A stretch of DNA of 64,000 nt, from contig NZ_RCTZ02000006.1 in NCBI RefSeq assembly GCF_003667315.2, positions 124,001 through 188,000 of the forward strand. Direction: 5' to 3'. The notes beneath the pieces were generated by a model. That model was not told where the DNA came from. It saw nothing but the letters and a program-made list of their open reading frames with translations, and made no database searches. The translations under genes and the position numbers were made by a program. This DNA is from Tropicibacter alexandrii. GTDB taxonomy: Bacteria; Pseudomonadota; Alphaproteobacteria; Rhodobacterales; Rhodobacteraceae. Shown in pieces: positions 17,759 to 26,435 of this stretch (within the stretch, counting starts at the first letter, position 1; every line of letters starts with the position of its first letter).

Positions 17759-20179
17759 TCAGTTGCACCGGATGGAAAGGTATTTCTTGGACGCCCAGCC
17801 CGTCGCGCCGGCGCTGCCGCGATAGGGGGTCTGGCATTGGCCGGACAGGCAGCGCACCTGCGCCCAGTTGCCCGATTGCGACAACACCTGCATGCGGTCG
17901 CCCAGATAGGTTTCCGACAGGATCTGCGATCGGGCCGAGGCACTGGCGCGGATGTTCAGGAAGCCGGACCCATCGGCGCGGGTGGCGCTGCTATAGGGGC
18001 GCAGGTTGGTGACATAGGCGGTGCAGCTGGCTTGCTGGACGGCGCGGGGTTTGGACGCGGACAGGTAGCTGTAGCTGACCCAGCCGGTCTGCCCGCCGCT
18101 GGTGCGCACCTGCGCCCAACCGTTCGAGACTTGCAGGACCGACACCTGTGCGCCGCGCGGGATTTCGGTGATGATGCCGCCGCCCGGCCCGGTTCGCAGG
18201 TTCAGCCCGGTATTGACGCGGTCGCCCACATACATGGTGCGGGTGCTGCCGCCATCGCCACCCCCGACACTGCTGCGCATGATCTCGGCGACAAAGCGTT
18301 CGCCCTGCGAGCAATAGCTGTCCGAAGGTATCACGCGCCGCGCCTTGAAGTCGTTCAGGCGCCAGTCGGATTCCGCCTTCGACACGGTGGCGACGACGAT
18401 GCCGTACCAGCCATTGCTGGACTGGAAGATGCGCACGCCCGAGCGGTTCGGGAACCAGTCGCGGATAAAGGCCGTGGCTTCGGTCAGGGTCTGGCGCGAG
18501 GCGGTGACGATATAGCACTGGTTCGACGACAGGGTGTAGCTGCCCGGCACCCGCTGCGAGCCGCTTTCCGGCTGCGGATCGGCGGGCGGGTTTTGCAGAT
18601 AGGCGATGCGGTCGAGGATCGCACGGCTGATGCAGCTGCTGTCGCTTCCACAGGCATTGCGGGTCGTCAACCACGCGCGCTGGTCGCTGGCCGAGGCGTG
18701 TGATTGCCCGCCATAGACGCGCTCCATCTCGGCATCGAGCCCGGCAAGGTAGGCGCTGTCGCAGATCGCGTATTCGGTGGCGTTGAGGTTGTTCGACGCG
18801 CACCACGGACGGCGCATCAACGGCGTCGGGTCGGGGTTCGGCTCGGGATCGGGGTCGACCTGCGGCGGTGTCGCGAGATAGGTGATGTAATCCACCATCT
18901 CGCGGCTCAGGCAGCGCCCATCGGTGCCGCAGGCGTCGCGCCCCTCGCGTTCCCAAGTCAGCAATTCGGCGCTGCCGACATGGCTTTGGGCCTCGTATGC
19001 GCTTTGCAATTCTTCATCCAGACCGGCCAGATAGGCATCGGCACAGATCGTCTTTTGCGCATCGCTCAGGAACGAACTGACGCACCATGGGCGCAGCGGA
19101 TCGGCGGTCTGGGGTTGTTCGGGCTCCGGGCCGGGATCGGGCGCGGTGCATTGGGCATTCAGCGTGGCCTGCGCAAAAGGCGCATAGCGGTGTTCGCCGC
19201 ATTGCGACAGGTAGACCTCGTAGGCGGGGCAACTGTCGAGCGACTTTGCCTCGGTATACATCTCGTCGCAGATCGCCAGTTCGGGGGCCGGGGCGGGGCC
19301 GGGATTGGGACCGGGATCGGGGCGTGGGCCGTCATCGCCCACGGCGGCGACCAGCACCTTGGACCTGTTCAGGATTTCGGTCATGGGAATGGCGAAGTTG
19401 ACGGAATCCTTGCGGCTGCCCGCATGATGCAGCCCGACCACAGCGCGCAGCGACGCATCGATGACGGGCGAGCCGGAATTGCCCGGCAGGGTATCGCAGG
19501 TGTGCAACAGCTGATGGCCCGACAGGGCGGGCTTGTTGGCGCGGCACTTTTCGCGGCTGATGCGCTGCGCCTCCCCCATCGGGTGACCGATCACCCAGTA
19601 GGGATCGCCATCGGCGGGCGTATGCGCGGCTAGCGTGAGCGTGCCGTATTCCGAGGACGGGTTGCCGATCACTTCGAGCACGGCATAGTCGAGATCCTCA
19701 TAGGCCTCGACCGGCGTGGGAATGACGGTGTATTTCTTGGTGTTTTCCTCGATCCCGGCCTCTATATAGCCGGCGACGAACATCACGCTGTCGATGCGCG
19801 TGGCGCCGGCGCGTTCGTTGTCGAGAATGCCGGGGACGCAGTGGTAGTTGGTCAGGATGTGCTTCTTGTCGACGATGAAGGCGGTGCAGGGGAACACGCC
19901 GTTATCGGTCAGGATGTCCAGCCGCCCGACCGACAGGCCCATCTTGGCAAAGACGCTTTCGCGGGAATAGGTGGTGATCGGCTCGTTGTTGTAATCGCCG
20001 ACCGACAGCTCAAACACCATGTCGCCATTGCCGCCCGCGCCCGCGGCTTGTTTGCGGTTCAGGACAGCCTTGCCAAAGCTGGCCCGGTCGAAGCCCACGA
20101 GGTCATCCTGTGCGCGCACGGGCGCCGGGCCGATGGCAAGCGTGGCAAGAAAAGCCGCCGTGATCGCTGAAAACCGCAC
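17759..20179 (-). CDS. secreted trypsin-like protease with LprI-like, SPOR-like and SH3 segments
   Basis: 806 residues. The start is the GTG at 20179, chosen because GGAGGA lies 8 bases upstream and the signal peptide (RFSAITAAFLATLAIG...VRAQ) begins there. The trypsin-like domain (about 55-275) has His113 (TNYHC), Asp164 (DLDYAV) and Ser235 (LPGNSGSP), a complete triad, plus paired cysteines. After a PDPGPNPGP linker come a Cys-containing segment (about 301-345) and two LprI/DUF1311-like repeats (364-435, 457-530) separated by DPEPNPDP linkers. A SPOR-like segment (555-625) and two bacterial SH3 domains (about 650-710 and 720-805) follow. I infer a periplasmic or exported cell-wall-associated protease, first gene of a three-gene operon. 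Confidence 0.87.
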   Translation of the reverse strand: MRFSAITAAFLATLAIGPAPVRAQDDLVGFDRASFGKAVLNRKQAAGAGGNGDMVFELSVGDYNNEPITTYSRESVFAKMGLSVGRLDILTDNGVFPCTAFIVDKKHILTNYHCVPGILDNERAGATRIDSVMFVAGYIEAGIEENTKKYTVIPTPVEAYEDLDYAVLEVIGNPSSEYGTLTLAAHTPADGDPYWVIGHPMGEAQRISREKCRANKPALSGHQLLHTCDTLPGNSGSPVIDASLRAVVGLHHAGSRKDSVNFAIPMTEILNRSKVLVAAVGDDGPRPDPGPNPGPAPAPELAICDEMYTEAKSLDSCPAYEVYLSQCGEHRYAPFAQATLNAQCTAPDPGPEPEQPQTADPLRPWCVSSFLSDAQKTICADAYLAGLDEELQSAYEAQSHVGSAELLTWEREGRDACGTDGRCLSREMVDYITYLATPPQVDPDPEPNPDPTPLMRRPWCASNNLNATEYAICDSAYLAGLDAEMERVYGGQSHASASDQRAWLTTRNACGSDSSCISRAILDRIAYLQNPPADPQPESGSQRVPGSYTLSSNQCYIVTASRQTLTEATAFIRDWFPNRSGVRIFQSSNGWYGIVVATVSKAESDWRLNDFKARRVIPSDSYCSQGERFVAEIMRSSVGGGDGGSTRTMYVGDRVNTGLNLRTGPGGGIITEIPRGAQVSVLQVSNGWAQVRTSGGQTGWVSYSYLSASKPRAVQQASCTAYVTNLRPYSSATRADGSGFLNIRASASARSQILSETYLGDRMQVLSQSGNWAQVRCLSGQCQTPYRGSAGATGWASKKYLSIRCN

Positions 20180-20201
20180 TGGTTTGTCCTCCGGGTCGAA
20201 A

Positions 20202-20230
20202 TGACATGTCAAAATGACAGGTTTACTGTC
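20202..20230. promoter_or_regulatory. possible operator upstream of the protease operon
   Basis: A perfect 10-bp palindrome TGACATGTCA (20202-20211) is followed by an inverted repeat GACAG-GTTTA-CTGTC (20216-20230). Both lie just upstream of the GTG start and ribosome site of the envelope operon. Position and symmetry suggest a regulator site or a leader hairpin. No promoter boxes are clear. Confidence 0.3.
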
Positions 20231-20312
20231 GGTCACCCGGGCCTTTCGAGTCAACGAAGGAAAACCCGACCCCGCGAGGCGAGGTGGGGTTAAATATCTG
20301 GTTTTGCACGCG

Positions 20313-20705
20313 TTAAGCGGGAAATTCCACCGGTCCGCCCTGCTTTTCCCATGTTGAAAAGCCTTCGCGCAGGTGGGCGCAAGGGAATCCCATGTCGTTC
20401 AGCGTGGCGGCGGCAAGGGCGCTGCGCCAGCCCGAGGCGCAATGCAGGACATAGCGTTTGTCCTGTCCAAAGACCTCGCGGAAATAGGGGCTGTCGGGAT
20501 CGACCCAGAATTCCAGCATGCCGCGCGGGGCGTGGACGGCACCGGGGATGAAGCCCTGCCGCTCGCGTTCGCGCGGGTCGCGGATGTCGACGATGACCGT
20601 GTCCGGGTCGTCGAGGCGGGCGATCAGGTCGGCGGTTTCGACTTCGTCGATGCGGGCGCGGGCCTCGGCGACGAGCTGGGCTGCGGTCTTGGTGAGTTTG
20701 GGCAT
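20313..20705 (-). CDS. rhodanese-domain sulfurtransferase
   Basis: 130 residues from the ATG at 20705. A single rhodanese domain: VDIRDPRERERQGFIPGAVHAP, LHCASGWRS with the active-site Cys89, and a closing LREGFSTWEKQGGPV. It would carry sulfane sulfur on Cys89 for transfer to cyanide, thiols or another protein; the acceptor is not evident. An AGGAC ribosome site precedes the start. It is divergent from the flavoprotein gene at 20767, with 61 bases between them. Confidence 0.88.
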   Translation of the reverse strand: MPKLTKTAAQLVAEARARIDEVETADLIARLDDPDTVIVDIRDPRERERQGFIPGAVHAPRGMLEFWVDPDSPYFREVFGQDKRYVLHCASGWRSALAAATLNDMGFPCAHLREGFSTWEKQGGPVEFPA

Positions 20706-20766
20706 AGGTCCTCCGGTTTTGCGGGCCAGATTGACGACGTCCGCGCGGCGGTGCAAGGCTGCGCGC

Positions 20767-21999
20767 ATGGATGCGATCTGGTGGAAAACGGCGGCCGAAG
20801 AGCCGGTCTTGGATGTGGCGGAGTTTGCGCCCTGTGACGTGGCGATCGTGGGCGGCGGCTATACCGGCCTGTCCACCGCGCTGCATTGCGCGCAGGCCGG
20901 GCTGAGCGCCCATGTGCTGGAGGCCGAAGCCGTGGGTTTTGGCGGGTCCGGGCGCAATGTCGGGCTGGTCAATGCCGGGTTGTGGCTGCCGCCATCGAAG
21001 CTGGTCAAGGCGCTGGGCGACCGGGGCGAGGCCTTTCTGGCCGAGTTCAGCGACGGGCCTGCCCGGGTCTTCGACCTGATCGAACGCCACCAGATCCGCT
21101 GCGAGGCGCGCCGCGAGGGGACGATCCATGCGGCGCATGCGGCCTCGGGCATGACCGATCTGCGTGGTCGGTTTCAGGAATGGCAGCGGCGCGGCGCGCC
21201 GGTTCGGCTGTTGGATGCGGGTGAAGCGGCGGAGCTGACCGGCACACGCGCCTTTGCGGGCGGCCTGCTGGACGCGCGGGCAGGCACGGTGAACCCGATG
21301 GGCTATGCGCGAGGGCTGGCGCGTGTGGCGCGGGCGCAAGGGGCGAAGGTCTCGACCGGCGTGCGCGTGACCGGGCTGCGGCGCGATGGCGGCGGCTGGC
21401 TGGTCCAGACCGCGCAGGGCGCGGTGCAGGCGCGGGCGGTTGTGCTGGCGGCGAATGCCTATTCCGATGCGCTTTGGCCCGGCTTGGCGAGGTGCTGGAG
21501 CGACATTCATTTCATGCAGATCGCGACCGAGCCCTTGGGGGATCGCGCGGCGCATATCCTGCCCGGGGGGCAGGGGCTGTGGGATACGGGCATGATCATG
21601 CGCTCGCTTCGGCGGGACGCCGAGGGGCGGGTGATTCTCGGTACGATGGGGCGGGATCTGGGGCGCGTCAGCCGGGCTTGGGCCGCGCGACTGCTGCGCC
21701 GTTGGTTCCCCGAGTTGGGCGAAGTGGGCATAGAGCGTGTCTGGCACGGATGCATCGCGATGACGCCGGACCACTTGCCGCGCATTCTGGAACTGGATGC
21801 CGGGGTTTATGCGCCGATTGGCTATAACGGGCGCGGGATCACGACCGGCACGTTGTTCGGCGCGGCGCTGGCCCGGGTGCTGGCCGGGGAGGATCCGGCG
21901 ACCCTGCCTCTGCCATTGACCCGCCCTGAGCCGGTGCGCTTCAAGCCCGTGCAGCAACGGTTCCACGATCTGGCCTTTGCGTTGAAGCAGTTGACCTGA
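20767..21999 (+). CDS. FAD-dependent amine/amino acid oxidoreductase (DadA/PuuB type)
   Basis: 410 residues. CDVAIVGGGYTGLSTALHCAQAG (about 21-43) is the FAD-binding Rossmann fold with GxGxxG. GSGRNVGLVNAGLWLPP is typical of the gamma-glutamylputrescine oxidase-like branch, and IGYNGRGITTGTLFGAALA at the C-terminus closes the FAD site. Family members oxidise secondary or primary amines to imines, releasing peroxide or passing electrons on. It converges on a polar amino acid ABC transporter, which fits a role in using an imported amine or amino acid. The palindrome at 22001 separates them. Confidence 0.85.
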   Translation: MDAIWWKTAAEEPVLDVAEFAPCDVAIVGGGYTGLSTALHCAQAGLSAHVLEAEAVGFGGSGRNVGLVNAGLWLPPSKLVKALGDRGEAFLAEFSDGPARVFDLIERHQIRCEARREGTIHAAHAASGMTDLRGRFQEWQRRGAPVRLLDAGEAAELTGTRAFAGGLLDARAGTVNPMGYARGLARVARAQGAKVSTGVRVTGLRRDGGGWLVQTAQGAVQARAVVLAANAYSDALWPGLARCWSDIHFMQIATEPLGDRAAHILPGGQGLWDTGMIMRSLRRDAEGRVILGTMGRDLGRVSRAWAARLLRRWFPELGEVGIERVWHGCIAMTPDHLPRILELDAGVYAPIGYNGRGITTGTLFGAALARVLAGEDPATLPLPLTRPEPVRFKPVQQRFHDLAFALKQLT

Positions 22000-22000
22000 G

Positions 22001-22026
22001 GTAGGATGGGTGATCACCCATCCTAC
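22001..22026. terminator. 26-bp perfect palindrome, bidirectional terminator (family copy B)
   Basis: Arms GTAGGATGGGTGA and TCACCCATCCTAC meet with no loop and are followed by TTTT on the plus strand. It fills the 30-base gap between two convergent genes, the best terminator position in the window. The core is identical to the copy at 33929. Confidence 0.75.
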
Positions 22027-22029
22027 TTT

Positions 22030-22755
22030 TCAAAGCACGCGCGACAGAAAGGCGCGAGTTCGTGCCTCTTGCGGGGTCTCGAAGATCTGGCTCGGCGGAC
22101 CGGCTTCCAGAATTCGTCCCTGATCGAGAAAACAGACCGTGTCCGCCAGTTCCCGCGCAAACCCCATCTCGTGCGTGGCCAACACCATCGTCATGCCCTC
22201 GCCGCGCAGATGCCGCAGCACGTCCAGCACCTCGCCCACAAGCTCGGGGTCCAGCGCCGAGGTGATCTCGTCAAAGAGCATGATCTCGGGCCGCATCGCC
22301 AAGGCGCGGATGATCGCCACGCGCTGCTGCTGCCCGCCCGAGAGCTGATCGGGATAGTGCTCCATCCGGTCCGCCAGCCCGAACCGAGCAAACAGCGGTT
22401 CGACCCTTGGACGCAGTGCGGCGCGGCTTTGCCCATGCACCCGGCGCGGGGCCAACATCACGTTCTCGACCGCGGTCATGTGCGGGAACAGGTTGTAGCT
22501 TTGAAAGACCATGCCGATGCGCTGGCGCACGGGCTGCGGATCGTGCCCCGGCTCGGAAATCTCGACGCCATCGAGCAGGATGCGCCCGTCGTCGATGGGC
22601 TCCAGCAGGTTCATGCAGCGCAGAAGCGTGGACTTGCCCGACCCCGACGCGCCGATCAGGCAGATCATCTGCCCGGGCACGATCGTCAGATCGATCCCGC
22701 GCAACACCGGCACATCGCCAAACGCCTTTTGCACATTCTCCAGCACCAGCGTCAT
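22030..22755 (-). CDS. polar amino acid ABC transporter, ATPase subunit
   Basis: 241 residues. Walker [11 protein letters not shown]-loop [11 protein letters not shown], signature [11 protein letters not shown], Walker [14 protein letters not shown] and H-loop THEM are all intact. [11 protein letters not shown] and the EMGFARE end mark the GlnQ/HisP-like family. It energises the permease just upstream, whose stop codon it overlaps as ATGA. With the binding protein gene it forms a three-gene minus-strand operon with two ATGA overlaps. Confidence 0.93.
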   Translation of the reverse strand: MTLVLENVQKAFGDVPVLRGIDLTIVPGQMICLIGASGSGKSTLLRCMNLLEPIDDGRILLDGVEISEPGHDPQPVRQRIGMVFQSYNLFPHMTAVENVMLAPRRVHGQSRAALRPRVEPLFARFGLADRMEHYPDQLSGGQQQRVAIIRALAMRPEIMLFDEITSALDPELVGEVLDVLRHLRGEGMTMVLATHEMGFARELADTVCFLDQGRILEAGPPSQIFETPQEARTRAFLSRVL

Positions 22756-23603
22756 GACCGTGCCTTGCGTTGCCGGTTCATCAGGTGATCCGCATAGCGC
22801 GTCGCCGGGATGGTGATCGCCAGAAAGATCAGCGCCGCCCCCAGATAAGGCGTAAAATTCGCGTATAGCGACTTGTAGACCCCGGCCTGCCGGAAGATCT
22901 CGACCGGGCCGATGAAGCTGAGCAAGGCCACGTCCTTTTGCAGCGCGATGAACAGGTTCATGTTGGCGGGCACGACCCGACGGATGGCCTGTGGCAGCAC
23001 GACGAAGCGCATCACGTCAGACCCCGACAACCCCAGCGACAGAGCGGCATTGCGCTGGCTGTCATGCACGCTTTCGATGCCCGAGCGGATCACCTCGGCC
23101 ACATAGGCGGCGTAGACGAGGATCAGGGCGAGCGATCCCCACAGATAGGGCGAATTCCACGGGCGGGGCAGGCCAAGGCCGGGGATGCCAAAGCCGATCA
23201 GATAGATCACGAGGATCACGGGCAGGCCCCGAAACACGTCGATGAACCCCACTGCCGCCAGTCGCAAGGGCGTGAGGGCCGGCGTGCGCAGATCGCGGGC
23301 GATGGCCAAGGCCAGACCCAGCACCGCGATCAACGGCGCACACCACAGGAAGATCGCGATATCCAGAAGGAAGGCGTTCAGCAGGCCCGGAAAGGTCTTG
23401 GCAAAGACCTCGCCATTGAAGAAGACGCGCTTGACCGCCGCCCAGCCGGGCGCGAGCGGCACGAGCAGGACGATCGCCATCAGGACGGCGGCCGTGGACA
23501 GCCCGCCGATCAGGTTGGCGCGGCGGCGCTGGCGGGCCTCGTAGATCTGACGTTTGGTGCGTGGGTAGGATGGGTTTGAACCCATCCTACTTTGATCCGT
23601 CAT
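22752..23603 (-). CDS. polar amino acid ABC transporter, permease subunit
   Basis: 283 residues from the ATG at 23603, which overlaps the binding protein's stop. About six membrane segments; the inner-membrane signature for ATPase contact is [22 protein letters not shown] (HisM/GlnP family). The first residues [17 protein letters not shown] are encoded by the 26-bp palindrome at 23565-23590, so a repeat lies in the reading frame of the cytosolic tail. No other plausible start exists downstream before the first membrane helix. A single permease protein implies a homodimer. Confidence 0.88.
   Translation of the reverse strand: MTDQSRMGSNPSYPRTKRQIYEARQRRRANLIGGLSTAAVLMAIVLLVPLAPGWAAVKRVFFNGEVFAKTFPGLLNAFLLDIAIFLWCAPLIAVLGLALAIARDLRTPALTPLRLAAVGFIDVFRGLPVILVIYLIGFGIPGLGLPRPWNSPYLWGSLALILVYAAYVAEVIRSGIESVHDSQRNAALSLGLSGSDVMRFVVLPQAIRRVVPANMNLFIALQKDVALLSFIGPVEIFRQAGVYKSLYANFTPYLGAALIFLAITIPATRYADHLMNRQRKARS
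23565..23590. repeat. 26-bp palindrome inside a coding sequence (family copy C)
   Basis: Sequence identical to copy A at 4408-4433 (arms GTAGGATGGGTT and AACCCATCCTAC). Here it lies within the N-terminal codons of the permease gene, encoding about residues RMGSNPSYP in frame on the minus strand. Confidence 0.85.
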
Positions 23604-24415
23604 TCGATCACCGGCACGGAGGTCGCCTGTTGCAGCCACTCGGCCTCGATCTCGGCCAGCTTGCCGCTGTCCTTCAGATTGGCCAGCGCGGCGTTGACGC
23701 AGTCCTTCAGCGGGTTGCCATCCTCGAAGAGCAGGCCGAACTGGTCGGGGTTCTCCGACCGATCCGCCGGAAACTGCCCAAGGATCGTGCCGCCCTCGAC
23801 CACGACCGCCGCAAGATACAGCGCCGTGGGCAGGTCGAACAGCGCCGCGTCGATCTGGCCCGCCTGCATCGCCGCCGTCACGTCGACATTGTCACCATAG
23901 AGCATGGGCTGCTTGTCGGGGCCGATCAGGTCGGTCAGCATCGGCACGGCGGTGGTGTTGGCATCAGCGCCCCAGAGCAGGCCCTTGAGGCTGGCGACGC
24001 TCGGCTCGATCCCGCTGTCCACCACCTTCTGCGTGGTCAGGACCGCCATGGCCGAGGTGTAATACGGGTCCGAGAAATCAACCACCTGCTCGCGTTCTTC
24101 GGTGATCGAGAATTGCTGAAGGTTGAAGTCGAAATCCTTCGCGCCCGGCTGGATCGACTGGTCGAACGAGGCGCGCACCCATTCGACCTGTTCGGGCGAA
24201 AAGCCCATCTCCTGCGCGACGGCATAGGCCACGGCCGCCTCGAACCCCTCTCCGCTTTGTGGGGCGTCGTCGATCACCCACGGAAAGAAGGCCGGGTTGC
24301 CGGTGGCAATGGTCAGCGTGCCGTCCCGCAGGGTCTGGCCCGCCGCGCAGTCGTTTTGCGCCTGCGCGCCGCCTGCCAATGTCAGTACGATCGCCGTCGT
24401 GGTCAGAAACTTCAT
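23600..24415 (-). CDS. polar amino acid ABC transporter, periplasmic binding protein
   Basis: 271 residues. Signal peptide MKFLTTTAIVLTLAGGAQA. The SBP_bac_3 fold shows LTIATGNPAFFPWVID, GFEAAVAYAVAQEMGF, FDFNLQQFSITEEREQVVDFSDPYY and QAGQIDAALFDLPTALYLA. The NLQQFSITEER stretch corresponds to the usual ligand-binding loop, with Arg for the alpha-carboxylate. Cys23 and a late Cys could pair. First gene of the ABC operon. The ligand is probably an amino acid or amine; the nearby flavoprotein is a possible downstream enzyme. Confidence 0.92.
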   Translation of the reverse strand: MKFLTTTAIVLTLAGGAQAQNDCAAGQTLRDGTLTIATGNPAFFPWVIDDAPQSGEGFEAAVAYAVAQEMGFSPEQVEWVRASFDQSIQPGAKDFDFNLQQFSITEEREQVVDFSDPYYTSAMAVLTTQKVVDSGIEPSVASLKGLLWGADANTTAVPMLTDLIGPDKQPMLYGDNVDVTAAMQAGQIDAALFDLPTALYLAAVVVEGGTILGQFPADRSENPDQFGLLFEDGNPLKDCVNAALANLKDSGKLAEIEAEWLQQATSVPVIE

Positions 24416-24516
24416 GTCAGCCCCCTGTTTGAGTCGCCGCCAGAGTTGCGAGGCGCAGGGCGGTTGTCAATTTCCGAAATGGCTTGGGCGCAGCGGTGGT
24501 TCGGGGCCGTCCGCGT

Positions 24517-25479
24517 TCAGCCGGGCCGGTAGACGCGGTTCGCCTCTGGGTCGGTCATCTCGAAGGGCAGCGCGTCCAATTCGTCCCAAAGGCCTGCGGG
24601 GAGCGATGTCGCCGCCCAGTCCAACGTCTGCTGGACGCGCTCGGGCTTGGTCACGCCGATGACGGTCGCCGTCACGCGCGGATCGCGCAGCGAAAAGCCA
24701 AGCGCAGCGGCGCCGGGGGCGATGCCCCAGTCCGAGCAGATGCGTTCGATGCGTCGGACCGGCGCCAGCGCATCCTCGGTCGCGTCCATATAGGTGACGC
24801 GGGGCATCTCGGTCGCGCCCTTGGCCAGCACGCCGCCCGCATAGGGCGCGGCATTCAGCACGGCGATGTCGGCATCGTAGCAATACTCGAACAGCCCCGT
24901 GGCCGAGCGGTTCAGCAAGGTGAACCGGTTGTGCGAAACGATGGCGTCGAACGGGTTTGCGCGCACCATCGGCTCCATCAGGGCGAGCCGCCCCATGGCG
25001 AGGCCGACCGCCTGCGCGATCCCCTCTTCCCTCAGCTTGAACAGCTCGTCCAATGCACCGCCCTCGCGGGTGATCTCCTGCAGGTCGCGCGCGTGCTCTG
25101 GGTCGTGCAGGTGCAGCAGCGGAATGCTGTCCAGTCCGAGGGCGGTCAGGCTTTCCTCGACCGACTGGCGCACCCGCGCCGCGTCAAAGCGCCCCGTCTC
25201 CGGGCAACGGTCGAGCTTGGTCGACAGGACGAACCCGTCGGGCAGGCCGCCGCGCTCGCGGATCACCGCGCCGATGCGTTCCTCGGACCGGCCCATGCCG
25301 TAAATCCGCGACGTGTCGAGGAAATTCACTGGCCCGTCAAAGATCGCCCGGATCGTGGCAAGCGCGCGTTCCGTATCCACCGAATAGCCGTAGGTGTCGG
25401 GCATGTCGCCAAGGCCCGATGCCCCGAAACACAGCTCGGTGACGTCGAGGTCGGTCTTGCCGAGGGCGTATCTTTTCAT
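24517..25479 (-). CDS. aldo/keto reductase, D-threo-aldose/L-fucose dehydrogenase-like
   Basis: 320 residues from the ATG at 25479 (MKRYALGKTDLDVTELCFGASGLG). TIM-barrel AKR features include the catalytic Asp/Tyr pair in NFLDTSRIYGMGRSEERIG, the Lys in VLSTKLDR, and NADP contact regions near the C-terminus (GVTKPERVQQTL). It would oxidise a sugar at C1 or reduce a carbonyl. The next upstream gene encodes a lactonase-type amidohydrolase one base away. That pair is known in L-fucose/D-arabinose oxidation (dehydrogenase then lactonase), so I infer that type of pathway. Confidence 0.82.
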   Translation of the reverse strand: MKRYALGKTDLDVTELCFGASGLGDMPDTYGYSVDTERALATIRAIFDGPVNFLDTSRIYGMGRSEERIGAVIRERGGLPDGFVLSTKLDRCPETGRFDAARVRQSVEESLTALGLDSIPLLHLHDPEHARDLQEITREGGALDELFKLREEGIAQAVGLAMGRLALMEPMVRANPFDAIVSHNRFTLLNRSATGLFEYCYDADIAVLNAAPYAGGVLAKGATEMPRVTYMDATEDALAPVRRIERICSDWGIAPGAAALGFSLRDPRVTATVIGVTKPERVQQTLDWAATSLPAGLWDELDALPFEMTDPEANRVYRPG

Positions 25480-25480
25480 C

Positions 25481-26311
25481 TCAGGGCTCCAATCCGTAGA
25501 ACGCGCGTGCCGTGCCCCCGAATACACGGGCGCGGTCGGTCGCGTCCAGATGCGCGGTCAGGGTCTGCGCCGCGTCGAGCCAGTCCTGATACTCCGCGCG
25601 CAGGCGCAGCACCGGCCAGTCAGAGCCCCACATGACGCGCTGCGGGCCGAAGATGTCGAGCACGTGGCTGACATAGGGGCGCAGCTCGTCCAGCGTCCAA
25701 CCGGGGCCGGCCTCGGTCACGAGGCCGGACAGTTTGCAGAAGGCGCCGGTGCGGGCGAGGGCGCGCAGACCCTCGGCCCAGTCGTCAAAGGCGCCATCGC
25801 GGATCTGTGGTTTCAGGCAATGGTCGATCACGCAGCGCAGGGACGGGTGGCGCGTCAACAGCGTCTGGAACCGGCTGATATGACGCGGAAATCCAAGCGC
25901 ATCAAAGCGCAGGTCGAGATCAATCAACGCCTCGAACGCCCATTGCACATCGTCGCGCAGCATCCAGTCATCGTCGGGAATGTCCTGAATCATCGGGCGG
26001 ATCGCCTTCAGCTTTGGGTGGCGGGCGAGGCGTTGCAAGGCCGCAAGCTGCCCCCGGTCCTCGAAGTCGATCCAGCCGACCACCGCCGCCACATGCGGCG
26101 TCGCGTCGGCGATTCCAAGCAGGTATTCCGTCTCGTGAAGGCTGGGCGCGGCCTGCACGAGGACGGTCTGCGACACGCCCGCCGCGCTCAGGGCCGGTGC
26201 GAGGTCAGTCGGGCCGTAGGGCCGGGACAGCACGGGATCGTTGGCCGGCATCCAGCCATAATCGCCCCGCGCCGGATGCCAGAAATGCTGATGTGCATCG
26301 ACGATTTCCAC
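25481..26311 (-). CDS. amidohydrolase family 2, L-fuconolactonase-like
   Basis: 276 residues from a GTG at 26311. GGGAGG sits 7 bases upstream and the protein then begins VEIVDAHQHFWHP, as in the family; in-frame ATGs further upstream lack a comparable site. Metal-site motifs are DAHQHFW, CVIDHCLKP and MWGSDWPV. Relatives open sugar-acid lactones (L-fucono-1,5-lactone, L-rhamnonolactone) or act as related hydrolases. Paired tightly with the aldo/keto reductase gene, it probably hydrolyses that enzyme's lactone product. Confidence 0.82.
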   Translation of the reverse strand: MEIVDAHQHFWHPARGDYGWMPANDPVLSRPYGPTDLAPALSAAGVSQTVLVQAAPSLHETEYLLGIADATPHVAAVVGWIDFEDRGQLAALQRLARHPKLKAIRPMIQDIPDDDWMLRDDVQWAFEALIDLDLRFDALGFPRHISRFQTLLTRHPSLRCVIDHCLKPQIRDGAFDDWAEGLRALARTGAFCKLSGLVTEAGPGWTLDELRPYVSHVLDIFGPQRVMWGSDWPVLRLRAEYQDWLDAAQTLTAHLDATDRARVFGGTARAFYGLEP

Positions 26312-26435
26312 CTGCCGTCCTCCCATGGTCGCTTGGCCGGCGAAACTGTCCGGCGGTCCCGTCATCATGCGTACAGGATGCTCGGCCTCGGCGCGACAGC
26401 GGATTGCCGGTGCCCGATCACTGGGGGCGGGGCGC

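Noticed and set aside
15492-17825. 777-residue plus-strand open frame
   Set aside because: It mirrors the diheme DUF4384 gene on the other strand. High GC makes long antisense frames common; no domain or ribosome site is visible.
20290-22017. 575-residue minus-strand open frame spanning rhodanese and flavoprotein genes
   Set aside because: Out of phase with the rhodanese and antisense to the flavoprotein; Pro/Arg-rich shadow composition.
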